Below, piece by piece: positions 1 to 8,800 of a stretch of DNA of 15,861 nucleotides (positions are counted from its first letter, which is position 1; each line of letters opens with the position of its first letter). The notes under the pieces were generated by a model that was not told the origin of the DNA, made no database searches, and saw only the letters and a list, made by a program, of their open reading frames with translations. The stretch comes from Phycisphaerae bacterium (lineage in GTDB: Bacteria; Planctomycetota; Phycisphaerae; Phycisphaerales; SM1A02): assembly GCA_030432455.1 (NCBI GenBank), contig JAUIHC010000016.1, positions 1 to 15,861 on the forward strand. The letters are read 5' to 3'. A program made the position numbers and the translations under genes.

Positions 1-117
1 GCGGCCACCGGTCGGGTCGCCGAGGCGCGGGGCCTGCTCGAACAGTGTCGACGGGCGGTGCCGCAGCACCCCGGGGTGATCATCGCCGAACGAGCGGTCG
101 CGGAGGCGGGCGGTTGA
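1..117 (+). CDS. TPR-type protein, C-terminal fragment (5' end outside window)
   Basis: An open frame enters from the left edge and stops at TGA 115-117. It encodes 38 residues that read as a helical hairpin (AATGRVAEARGLLEQCRRAV, then PQHPGV...). The final residues resemble the end of the complete TPR protein at 1832-3331, which has AAGRRNDASVVVADFRDRL followed by PRHPAG. It therefore looks like the last TPR helices of a paralogue. The stop overlaps the ATG of the next gene by one base (TGATG, 115-119), so the two are probably translated together. The function of these TPR proteins is unknown; TPRs are protein-binding scaffolds. The fragment is too short for certainty, and the case rests on the resemblance and on the gene order being repeated downstream. 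Confidence 0.6.
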   Translation, partial: AATGRVAEARGLLEQCRRAVPQHPGVIIAERAVAEAGG

Positions 118-1835
118 TGCGTTCGGCCTCGATCACGGTCGGGTTCGCGGTCGCGTCGCTCGTCGCATCCCTCGGTTGCGAACCCGCGTCCGAGTCGCCG
201 ACGCCCGCGGCGTCCCCCGCGTCGGCATCGACCTCGGAACCAGCCTCCGCGTTCTTCCGCGACATGGCGGCCGAGGCGGGCATCGACTTCACGCTCGAGA
301 CGCGTCTGCATCCGGATCCACGGTTGCCGGAGATCGTCGCGGGCGGAGGTGCCGCGGGCGACTTCGACGGCGATGGTCGCCTGGACCTCTACCTCGTGCA
401 GGCGACCGGGGCGGGCGGCAACCGACTGTTCCGCAACCTCGGCGACTGGCGGTTCGAGGACGTCACCGACGGCTCGGGCGCCGCCGACGCCGCCCGCTTC
501 GGAATGGGGGTTGCGACCGGCGACTACGACGGCGACGGCGATCTCGATCTCTACGTGACCAACCTCGGGCGCGACACGCTGCTCCGCAACGACGGGGGCA
601 TGCGGTTCACCGACGCCACCGAGGCCGCGGGGCTCGGCCAGACCGGATTCGGCGCGAGTGCGACGTTCTTCGATGGTGACGGCGATGGCGATCTCGATCT
701 CTTCGTGACCAACTACGTCGACTGGTCGGAAGATCGGGAACTCGACTGCCGGCGGGCGACCGGCGAGCCCGACTACTGCGCCCCGGCCCGCTACGAGCGA
801 CCGAGTCGCGACGTGCTCTTTCGCAACGACGGCGACGGCCGGTTCACCGACGTCTCGGAGTCGAGCGGGATCGCATCCGCGGCCGGCACCGGACTCGGGG
901 TCGCGGCGCTGGACGCCGACGGCGACGGTCGGCTCGATCTCTTCGTCGCCAACGACGGCATGCCCGATCACCTCTGGATGAACCGCGGCGATCTGCGGTT
1001 CGAGGAGACCGCGACCCGCGCCGGATGCGATCGCGATCTCAGCGGCGTCGCGAAGGCGGGGATGGGCGTCGCGGTCGAGGATCTCGACGACGACGGCGAC
1101 CCCGACGTGCTCGTCTGCAACCTCGGGGGCGAGACCGATTCGCTGCACCGCAACGACGGCGGACGGTTCGTGGATGTGACCAGCCGCGCCGGCCTCTCGG
1201 CCGCGAGCCGCCGGTACACCCGCTTCGGGCTCGCCTTCCTCGATGTGGACCTCGACGGGAACCTCGATCTCTATGCGGCGACCGGCCGGGTCGGGGTCGG
1301 CGGCGTGCAGCACGACCCCGACGATCCGTACGCCGAGCCCGACCTGTTCATGCTCGGCGGTGGGGACGGCCGCTTCCGGGCGGTCGGTGCCGATGACGGT
1401 TTCGACCCCGAGATCCGCACCAGCCGCGGCCTGATCGTCGGCGACTTCGACGACGATGGACGCCCGGATCTGGTGGTTCTCGATCGCGAACGTCCGACGC
1501 GTCTGCTGCGAAACATCACCGAGGCCCGGGGACCGTGGCTCCTGCTCGACATTCGGGATGCCGCGGGGGCGCCGGCGATCGGGGCCCGCGTCCGGGTCGA
1601 GCTGCCGACGCGGACGCTGACCCGGTGGGTGCGGACGGACAGCAGTTATCTCTGCGCCCGAGATCCTCGAGTCCTGATCGCGCCGGGAGCCGGCGTCGAA
1701 CCGACCGCGATCGAGGTGGTCTGGCCGGACGGACGGCGTCGGCGGCTGGAGACGATCGAGCTGAACACGGTGATGCGGATCGATCCGCCCGGGCTCGACG
1801 CCGAGAGTGGACCACCGGAGATCGACAGTCGATGA
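117..1835 (+). CDS. CRTAC1-like lipoprotein A: FG-GAP/VCBS repeats plus ASPIC/UnbV domain
   Basis: This 572-residue exported protein starts at ATG 117 because that overlaps the upstream stop and puts a hydrophobic signal segment (residues 5-20) and Cys21 at the very N-terminus. The lipobox SLGC is imperfect (no Leu at -3). Seven FG-GAP/VCBS repeats carry calcium-type Asp loops, for example DFDGDGRLD (82-90), DYDGDGDLD (136-144), DGDGDGDLD (about 186-194), DADGDGRLD (266-274), DLDDDGDPD (322-330), DVDLDGNLD (376-384) and DFDDDGRPD (443-451). These should fold as a beta-propeller. An ASPIC/UnbV-type domain follows at about 470-556, with VVWPDG near its end. The HxGLG-like loop kept in the second copy is replaced here by VLIAPGAG. 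Such proteins lie outside the cytoplasm; adhesion or ligand binding is inferred, not known. It is coupled by ATGA to the TPR gene downstream. Confidence 0.9.
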   Translation: MRSASITVGFAVASLVASLGCEPASESPTPAASPASASTSEPASAFFRDMAAEAGIDFTLETRLHPDPRLPEIVAGGGAAGDFDGDGRLDLYLVQATGAGGNRLFRNLGDWRFEDVTDGSGAADAARFGMGVATGDYDGDGDLDLYVTNLGRDTLLRNDGGMRFTDATEAAGLGQTGFGASATFFDGDGDGDLDLFVTNYVDWSEDRELDCRRATGEPDYCAPARYERPSRDVLFRNDGDGRFTDVSESSGIASAAGTGLGVAALDADGDGRLDLFVANDGMPDHLWMNRGDLRFEETATRAGCDRDLSGVAKAGMGVAVEDLDDDGDPDVLVCNLGGETDSLHRNDGGRFVDVTSRAGLSAASRRYTRFGLAFLDVDLDGNLDLYAATGRVGVGGVQHDPDDPYAEPDLFMLGGGDGRFRAVGADDGFDPEIRTSRGLIVGDFDDDGRPDLVVLDRERPTRLLRNITEARGPWLLLDIRDAAGAPAIGARVRVELPTRTLTRWVRTDSSYLCARDPRVLIAPGAGVEPTAIEVVWPDGRRRRLETIELNTVMRIDPPGLDAESGPPEIDSR

Positions 1836-3331
1836 TCTGGTTCATGCCCGCTCGCCATCCCCGCATTCTTCGGCAGCGCCCGGCCCGGTGTCGGCGGGCC
1901 TCGGCCGCCTCGGCCGTGGTCTCGCTGGTGGTCGCGGCGGCGGCCATGCTTCCGGTCGGGTGCGGCTCGGACACGCCACCGGCCCCGATCCCACGGCCTG
2001 CCGACCTCTCGCAGACCGATCCCTGGGTCGCTCACGAGATCGAGCGTGCGTGCGAGGCGGTGGCGGCATCGCCTCGGGACGCGAATGCGTGGGCCACCCT
2101 CGGCGATCTCCACTACGCCCACGACTCCTTCGGGCTCGCGGTCGAGGCGTACGCCGCATCGCTCGAGCTCGCCCCCGATCGTCCGGTGGTTCGGTACATG
2201 CTCGCGGTCTCCCGGCGGGCCGACGGCGACACCCCCGGAGGGCTTGCGGATCTTGATCGCGCGATGATGCTCGACCGCGAGACGCCGCACCTTCGGTGGC
2301 GGGCGGCCGAGTGGTCGCTCGACTCGGGGGAACTCGATCGGGCCGCCGCGCTCGCCGAGGAGGCGGTGCGACTGGGCCCCGGTGATCGCAACGCCATCCG
2401 CATGCTCGCCCGGGTGCGGCTCGAGCAGGGGCGGCCCGCGGAGACGATCAAACTCGTCGAACCGCTTCTGGCGGCGAACCCCGATGACGCCGAGGTCCGA
2501 TCGCTGCGGGGCCGCGCGCTTCGGGCGGCGGGTCGGGTGGACGAGGCCGCCCGCGACATGCTGCGGGCGGGCACCATCCAGCCGACCTGGTTCGACGACT
2601 GGATCAATCGCGTGCTTGTTCGGCGGACGGATCTGGCGTGGTGGATCCGACGGATCCAGCGGACGGCGAACGACGGTCAGACCGAGGCGGCCCGCGAGAT
2701 GCTCGCGGAACTGCGTCGCTGGCATCCCGATGCCCGCGAGGTGGACTTCACCGAAGGGGTCATCCTCGTGAACGAAGGCCGATTCGATGACGCCGTGACG
2801 CTCTTCGAGAATCTCGTGGCGACCGATCCCGACTGGGCCGCCGCCCGCATCCGGGCCGGGGCGACCCGGCTCGCTCGTGCCGATCGATCGGATGATCCGA
2901 TCGCCGCGATCGACGATCGACGGGCGGCCGAGGCGATGCTGGTCGCGGCCGTCGCGACCGAACCCGACAACGAGGACGGACTGGCCCTGCTGGTCGCGGC
3001 CCGCGAGGCGATGGGGCGTCCGGAGGACGCGGTCGAGCCGCTGCGGGCGCTCGTCGAACGGGTGCCCGGAGATCGCCGCCATCGCTACCGGCTTGCCCGG
3101 GCGCTGGTCGCGGCGGGTGAGCCGGTCGAGGCGATCGAGGTCCTCGACGCGTCGATCACGGCGCTCGGCCCCGAGGGCGTGCCCGCGACGGTGCTGCGGG
3201 TCGAGGCGCTGATCGCCGCGGGTCGGCGGAACGACGCGTCGGTGGTCGTCGCGGATTTTCGAGATCGCCTGCCGCGTCATCCCGCCGGGGCCATGATGCA
3301 GGGGCTCCTGAGTGAAGGAGAGTCGCCATGA
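1832..3331 (+). CDS. Tetratricopeptide-repeat lipoprotein or exported protein
   Basis: 499 residues. The start at ATG 1832 is chosen because it forms an ATGA overlap with the previous stop and gives an N-terminal arginine-rich stretch, a hydrophobic segment (residues about 28-42) and Cys44 (PVGC, an imperfect lipobox). A run of TPR-like helical pairs follows from about 70 to 485. Recognisable units include ANAWATLGDLHYAHDSFGLA (86-105), the segments around 154-182 and 188-215, EVRSLRGRALRAAGRVDEAA (221-240), the segments around 304-333, 383-410 and 418-440, and the last pair at 455-480. A Trp-rich insert (WFDDWINR and LAWWIRR, 253-274) interrupts the array. It probably sits on the membrane outside the cytoplasm and binds a protein partner, the adjacent CRTAC1-like proteins being the obvious candidates. 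No enzyme motif was seen. It overlaps the next gene by ATGA at 3328-3331. Confidence 0.85.
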   Translation: MIWFMPARHPRILRQRPARCRRASAASAVVSLVVAAAAMLPVGCGSDTPPAPIPRPADLSQTDPWVAHEIERACEAVAASPRDANAWATLGDLHYAHDSFGLAVEAYAASLELAPDRPVVRYMLAVSRRADGDTPGGLADLDRAMMLDRETPHLRWRAAEWSLDSGELDRAAALAEEAVRLGPGDRNAIRMLARVRLEQGRPAETIKLVEPLLAANPDDAEVRSLRGRALRAAGRVDEAARDMLRAGTIQPTWFDDWINRVLVRRTDLAWWIRRIQRTANDGQTEAAREMLAELRRWHPDAREVDFTEGVILVNEGRFDDAVTLFENLVATDPDWAAARIRAGATRLARADRSDDPIAAIDDRRAAEAMLVAAVATEPDNEDGLALLVAAREAMGRPEDAVEPLRALVERVPGDRRHRYRLARALVAAGEPVEAIEVLDASITALGPEGVPATVLRVEALIAAGRRNDASVVVADFRDRLPRHPAGAMMQGLLSEGESP

Positions 3332-5025
3332 ATCGGTGGAGGCGCGATCCGTGGAGGTCGGGGGCGGTGCTCGTCGCGGGGGCGACCATGTCGTCGCTCG
3401 TCGGATGTGGCGGGGAGGAACCGGCCACTCCAGCACCGGCACCCGCGACCGCGACGAGCGATCTCGCCCCGGACTGGTTCACCTCCGACGCGGCGTCGCG
3501 TGGAATCGACTTCGTGCTGGAGACCGAGCTGGACGAGGCCGCCTGGCTGCCCGAGATCATGATCGGGGGTGGGGCGGCCTTCGACTACGACGCGGACGGT
3601 CGACTCGATCTCTACCTCCTGCAGGGGGTCGGTCCCGATGGCAACCGTCTCTATCGCAACATCGACGGCACGAGATTCGAGGATGTCACCGAGTCGGCAG
3701 GGGTGGGCGACCATGGCTACGGCTCCGGGGCCGCCACCGGCGACTACGACGGCGATGGCGACGTCGATCTCCTGGTCACCAATGTCGGTCCGGATGTGCT
3801 CTACCGCAACAACGGCGACGGCACCTTCACCGATGTCACCGCGGAGGTCGGCCTGGGTGATGCCGGCTGGGGAACCAGTGCCGGCTTTCTCGACATCGAC
3901 GGCGACGGCGATCTCGATCTCTTCGTGACCCGCTATCTGGACTGGGCTCCCGAACGCGAGAAGGCGTGCCGCAATGTCCGCGGCGACTTCGACTACTGCC
4001 ATCCGCTCGGCTACGCGGCACCGACCACCGATCTCCTCTACCGAAACGACGGCGGCGTCTTCACCGAGATCTCCGAGCCCAGCGGGATCGCCGGCGAGCG
4101 CGGCAACGGCCTCGGGGTGGTGGCGGCGGACGTCGATGAGGACGGTCGCCTCGACCTCTTCGTGGCCAATGACCAGATGCCCGACCGTCTCTGGCTCAAT
4201 CGGGGCGACGGGACCTTCGAGAATGCGGCGTTCCGACTGGGCTGCGACCGGGACATGACCGGCATCGCCAAGGCGGGCATGGGCGTGAGCGCGGAGGATG
4301 TGGACGACGACGGTGATCTCGACCTCATCGTCTGCAACATCAGCACCGAGACCGATTCGTTCTATCTCAATGAAGGCGGTCGCTTCGTGGACTCCACCAA
4401 CCGGGCCGGGATCGGTGGCCCGAGTCGCCGATTCACGCGGTTCGGCCTCGGTCTGATCGACTTCGACAACGATTCGCACCTCGACTACTTCGCGGCCAAC
4501 GGCGCGGTGGCGGCCGATCTCGAGGTCGCCGCGGGCGTCGATGCGTATGCCGAACCGAACCTGCTTCTGAAGGGACGGTCCGACCGGATCGGCTTCACCG
4601 AGGTCGAGCCCGCGGGCGGCGTGCGCGATCTCGAGCCCCGCACCAGCCGCGCCGCGATCTTCGGCGACTTCGACGACGACGGCGGGATGGACGTGGTGGT
4701 CGTCAACATCGGCGCCCCCACCCGACTTCTTCGCAACGTCGTGCCGAATCGCGGTCACTGGCTGCTGCTGGACGTGCGAGACGACGCCGGGGCGCCCGCC
4801 CTCGCGGCCCGCGTCACCGCGGATCTCGGGGACCGGACACTCACCCGCATCGTCCGCACCGACTCGAGCTACCTCGCGGCCCGCGATCCGCGGGTGCATC
4901 TCGGGCTCGGCGAGGTGGACCGTCTTCCCTCGCTCGAGGTGCGCTGGCCGGATGGCCGCACGCGACGGATCGACTCGGTCGAGGTCGATCGGGTCCTTCG
5001 GATCGATCCGCCCGCGAGCGAGTGA
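3328..5025 (+). CDS. CRTAC1-like lipoprotein B: FG-GAP/VCBS repeats plus ASPIC/UnbV domain
   Basis: 565 residues starting at ATG 3328, preceded by GAAGGAGAG a few bases upstream and overlapping the TPR stop. The signal peptide ends in a canonical lipobox LVGC with Cys27, followed by a Pro/Ala/Thr linker. Seven FG-GAP/VCBS loops are visible: DYDADGRLD (86-94), DYDGDGDVD (139-147), DIDGDGDLD (189-197), DVDEDGRLD (268-276), DVDDDGDLD (324-332), DFDNDSHLD (378-386, degenerate) and DFDDDGGMD (447-455). The ASPIC/UnbV-type domain covers about 474-560 and retains VHLGLG (523-528) and EVRWPDG. It aligns with lipoprotein A over almost its whole length without large gaps, including CDRD(L/M)(S/T)G and the RTDSSYL.ARDPRV run. 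Expected location is the outer or periplasmic face of a membrane; the ligand is unknown. The gene converges on the response regulator with a 10-base gap. Confidence 0.92.
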   Translation: MNRWRRDPWRSGAVLVAGATMSSLVGCGGEEPATPAPAPATATSDLAPDWFTSDAASRGIDFVLETELDEAAWLPEIMIGGGAAFDYDADGRLDLYLLQGVGPDGNRLYRNIDGTRFEDVTESAGVGDHGYGSGAATGDYDGDGDVDLLVTNVGPDVLYRNNGDGTFTDVTAEVGLGDAGWGTSAGFLDIDGDGDLDLFVTRYLDWAPEREKACRNVRGDFDYCHPLGYAAPTTDLLYRNDGGVFTEISEPSGIAGERGNGLGVVAADVDEDGRLDLFVANDQMPDRLWLNRGDGTFENAAFRLGCDRDMTGIAKAGMGVSAEDVDDDGDLDLIVCNISTETDSFYLNEGGRFVDSTNRAGIGGPSRRFTRFGLGLIDFDNDSHLDYFAANGAVAADLEVAAGVDAYAEPNLLLKGRSDRIGFTEVEPAGGVRDLEPRTSRAAIFGDFDDDGGMDVVVVNIGAPTRLLRNVVPNRGHWLLLDVRDDAGAPALAARVTADLGDRTLTRIVRTDSSYLAARDPRVHLGLGEVDRLPSLEVRWPDGRTRRIDSVEVDRVLRIDPPASE

Positions 5026-5035
5026 GCCTCGTCGT

Positions 5036-5452
5036 TCAGCCGGCGCGGTGTCGCAGAAGCTCCGCCTCGACGAGGCCCGCCAGGGCGGCGGTCGGGCACG
5101 GCTTCTCCAGCACGGTGATGTCGGAGACGTCGCGGAGCAGGCGTCGGTACTCCTCGCGGCGACCGGTCAGGACGATGATCGGGGCATCGCTCGAGTCCCG
5201 CACCGCGATCGCCAGATCGACGCCGCTGGCACCCGGAAGATCGAGATCGGTGACCAGCACGTCGAAGGTCGCATGGCGGATCGCCGCCAGTGCCGCCACG
5301 CCGTGACCGGTGGCGAGGCACTGATGTCCCCGACTCTTCAGACGCGTCACCAGCAGGGTGAGCATCGCGGGATCGTCCTCGACGACCAGCACGGTGCCGG
5401 TGGCGAGGATGGGAGCCTCGTTCCGTGGATCTGCGTCGGCGATGTCGGGCAT
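5036..5452 (-). CDS. Single-domain response regulator (receiver only), second of two
   Basis: 138 residues. After a short acidic leader the CheY-like receiver domain spans about 20-135. The acidic pocket is E25-D26-D27, the phospho-acceptor is D69 in VTDLDLPGASG, the switch Thr is T96 (VLTG) and the conserved Lys is K117 (EKP). All catalytic positions are present, so phosphotransfer is likely. No DNA-binding or enzymatic output domain follows, so it must act by binding a partner or as a phosphorelay intermediate. ATG 5452 overlaps the stop of the first receiver gene (ATGA), with GGAG about 6 bases upstream. It is the last gene of the kinase operon, and the upstream kinase is the obvious phosphodonor. 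Confidence 0.9.
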   Translation of the reverse strand: MPDIADADPRNEAPILATGTVLVVEDDPAMLTLLVTRLKSRGHQCLATGHGVAALAAIRHATFDVLVTDLDLPGASGVDLAIAVRDSSDAPIIVLTGRREEYRRLLRDVSDITVLEKPCPTAALAGLVEAELLRHRAG

Positions 5453-5835
5453 CAGGCGCTCCGTCGGTGGGCGTCGATCGCCCGTGTGACCACGGCGATC
5501 ACGTCGGCCGGGTCGTAGGGTTTGGTGAGATAGGCGACTGCGCCCGCGGCCATGGCGGCCGAACGAGCGGAGTCCTGCACATTGGCGCTCAGGAACGCCA
5601 CCGGAATCGATGCGGTGCGAGGATCGGCCCGCAGGCGGTCCAGCACCTCGAACCCGGTGAGATCCGGCATGCGGACGTCGAGCACGATCGCGGCGGGTGG
5701 ATCGGCCGTCGCGGCGGCGATGCCCGACTCTCCCGAGAACGCGGTGGCGACCTCGAACCCCGCCGCCTTGAATCGGATCCCGATCACCCGGGCAAGGGTG
5801 CGCTCGTCGTCCACGATCAGCACTCGATCAGGCAC
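5452..5835 (-). CDS. Single-domain response regulator (receiver only), first of two
   Basis: 127 residues forming one complete CheY-like receiver domain. The acidic residues are D9-D10-E11, the phosphorylation site is D53 (IVLDVRMPDLTG), the switch Ser is S83 (FLSA) and the Lys is K105 (LTKPYDP). The start is GTG at 5835, chosen because AAGGAG lies 7 bases upstream (5843-5848 on this strand) and the receiver begins immediately after it. The first 8 bases overlap the end of the kinase gene, so translation is likely coupled. With no output domain it probably signals through protein contact or passes phosphate on, possibly with the second receiver gene. It resembles receivers encoded beside multi-PAS kinases in many environmental bacteria. 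Confidence 0.92.
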   Translation of the reverse strand: MPDRVLIVDDERTLARVIGIRFKAAGFEVATAFSGESGIAAATADPPAAIVLDVRMPDLTGFEVLDRLRADPRTASIPVAFLSANVQDSARSAAMAAGAVAYLTKPYDPADVIAVVTRAIDAHRRSA

Positions 5836-8800
5836 GAAGAATCTCCTTCGAATGTCCCAGCGTGTTCAGAATGGTGCGTCGCGCCGACTCGCCGTCCTCC
5901 GGGAACGCGAAACTTCCAAGCCCTCGGACGGTGATCTCCGTCGCGTCGTCCCCGAACTCGTCCGCCACCATGCGGCGAAGTCGGTCCTCCCAGAGATCGG
6001 CGTCGTCGGTCGGACCGAACACCACGATCCTGTCACCGGCACGGGAGACGATCTTGATGTCGGTGGGGGCCGAGGCGCCGCAGAGCGACTGTCGGATTCG
6101 ATCGGTCTCCCGGGATCGGGCGGGCACGATCTCCGCCACCGCGAGTCGGTCGGGCCAGTCCTCGCGCTGCCGCTGCACGCAGAGGAACCGATCGACGATC
6201 GCGACCGGGTGGTGGATGGGAATGGTGAAGCGGAAGGTCGAGCCGCGTCCCGGCTCGCTGTCCACGTCGATGCGACCCAGATTCAACCACACGAGCTGGC
6301 GGGCGATGTTGAGTCCCAGTCCGAATCCCTTCACGCTCGGCGACATGGCGTTGGGAAGCTGATGAAACCGCTGGAAGAGCGTCGCGAGATCGTCCCGGTC
6401 GAGCCCGGGGCCCTGGTCGTGGATCGAGATCTCGATCTCCTCCTCGAGACGCCGGGTGGTGATGCGGACCTCGGATCCCCGAGGGCTGAACTTGATCGCG
6501 TTGGTCGCGAGGTTCATCACCACCCGGCGGGCCTTCTCGGGATCCGCGAACACCTCGGGCAGATCCGGGGCGGCCGCGATCGTGAGCGTGATGTCCGCGG
6601 CCTCGGCCTTCCGGCTCAGCAGGCGCTCCACGTTGTCGAGGATCTCGGGCACCGCCACCGGACGGCGATCGACGCGGAGCCGCCCGGCTCGCAGCTTCGA
6701 GGAGTCGAGGAAGTCCTCGACCATCGTGTTGAGATCGACGGTCGCCACGTCGATCGTCCGCAGCCAGTCCTGCTGCTCATCGGTGACCGGCCCCCCGAGA
6801 CCGTCGAGGATGAGCGAGGCGTACTCCTTGATGACGGTGAGCGGAGTGCGGAACTCGTGGGAGACATCGTCGACGAATCGGTGGGCTCGATCGGTCATCT
6901 CCTCCAGACGGGCGTTCTGGTGCGCAAGCAGCGTGTTGAGGCGGGCCAGCGCCGCGTGGGATTCCTGCAGCGCCCGCTTCTCGCGTCGTTCGGTGATGTC
7001 GCGGACGATCTTGGCGAAACCGACCACGCGACCCTCGTCGTCGCGAACCACGCTCGTGGCGACCGAGACCTCGACCTCGCTGCCGTCCGCCCGGAGCCGG
7101 AAGCCCTCGCGGGATGGCACCCGTTCGCCGGCGGCCACCCGCTCGGTGTGATCGAGCTCGGCCTGTCGGTCCTTGGCGGGGACGAGCATCGATTCGTGCC
7201 GACCGACGAGCTCCTCGACCGGTCGGGCGAAGAGGGTGGCGCAGGCGGGATTGGCGATCACGATCGTCCCGTCGAGCGCCAGACCGAGGATGGCGTCCTC
7301 GGACTGCTCGACGATCGCGGCGAGACGCTCGTGGGCGAGTTCGGCGAGTTTCCGGTCGTGCACATCGGCGAGCGACCCGGCGACTCGAATCGCCTTGCCG
7401 TCGAATCCCCAGGCGGCCTGCCCCCGGGCGTGGGTCCAGCGGTCGGTCCCGTCGCGATGCCGCATCCGGAACTGGATGTCGTAGGGCGAGTGGGTGTGCA
7501 GGTGTCGTTCGAGCGCCGAGATCACGCGATCTCGGTCCTGCGGATGGATGTTGTCGTGCCAGCTCTCGTAGGTGTCGGGAAGTTCGTCGGGGGCGTAGCC
7601 GAGGATCGCCTTCCAGTTGGCGGAGAGGTGCACGTCGCCGCTCACCAGATCCCAGTCCCAGATGCCGACCGAGGCACCGGCCGCGGCGAGTTCGTACCGA
7701 AGCGCGGTCTCGCGGGCATCGGTGATGTCCACATGGATGCCCGCGGCCTTGAGCGGCCGGCCGTCCTCGTCCCACTCGTAGACCCGGCCCGCATCAAGGA
7801 CCCAGATGGCCGTCCCGTCCTTGTGTCGAAGACGGTGCTCGCATCGATAGGTCTCCGCCCGGCCCTCGAAGTGATCCTGCAGGGCGTGCATCGCCTCGTC
7901 CATGTCCTCGGGATGGACCACGAGTTCCCAGCTCCGCACATGCGGCTCGATCTCCTCCGGCTCGTAGCCGAGCATCCGGCACCATCGCTCGTTGAAGACG
8001 ACTTCGCCGGTCTGGATGTTCCAGTCCCAGGTTCCCAGTTCGGCACCCTCGATGACCATGCGGAGACGGCGTTCGGTCTGGGCCAGTCGCTCCTGCATCG
8101 ACTTGAGTTCGGTCACGTCGCTCTCGACCGCGAGGAAGCCGGAGAGATCTCCGTCGTCGTCGAAGACCGGATGAATGTCCAGCGTGAGCCAGTAGCCGCG
8201 CCCGTCCTTGGCACGGTTGAAGATCGTCTCGCGGATCGACTCCCGCCGTTCGAGTCCCTCCCGGATCCGCCTGACCGTGGCGGGATCGCTCTCCTCGCAC
8301 TGGAGGATGTGGCCTGGCACCCGTCCGACGACCTCGTCGAGCGTGTATCCGGTGATGTCGGTGAACGCCTCGTTGACCCAGGTGATCCGTCGATCCCGGT
8401 CGGTCATCACCACGGCACTGGTGGTTCGCTCCGCCACCATCGCCAGACGGGCGCGATCCTCGCACGAGGTCTCCAGAAGGTCGATCGTCCGGCGAAGGGT
8501 CGTCGTCAGCGTCTCCAGCTCGTCGCCCTGTTCGACGACCTCGAAGTCGAGCCGGGTCGCGGTCTCGCGGGCGAGTCGATCGAGGCGACGGGCGAGGCCG
8601 AGATGCGTCGCGCCCGCGACGAGTCCCATGCCGAGAAGTCCGCAGGCCACGGCGAACATCGTCGATCGAACGACGATGCCGCGAGTCGGGGCTGCGATCT
8701 CGGCGGGGTCGAATCGCCACATCGTCCCGTGACCCTCGGCATCGAAGGTGCGGACCGTGGCCGCAGTCGGATCGACGATCTCCGTGGTGCCCGGCGCCCC

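Noticed and set aside
45..116. Earlier start for CRTAC1-like A at 45
   Set aside because: It would overlap the TPR fragment and put 24 basic residues before the signal peptide.
1646..3442. A 598-codon open frame on the minus strand
   Set aside because: Antisense to the TPR gene, rich in Arg/Pro/His as typical of shadow frames; no motif or signal peptide.
3277..4899. A 540-codon open frame on the minus strand
   Set aside because: Mirrors the repeats of CRTAC1-like B on the other strand; the real gene has Asp loops and a lipobox.
5026..5035. Bidirectional terminator between the convergent CRTAC1-like B and receiver genes
   Set aside because: Only 10 bases lie between the stops and no hairpin with a T-run was seen there or in the flanking coding ends.
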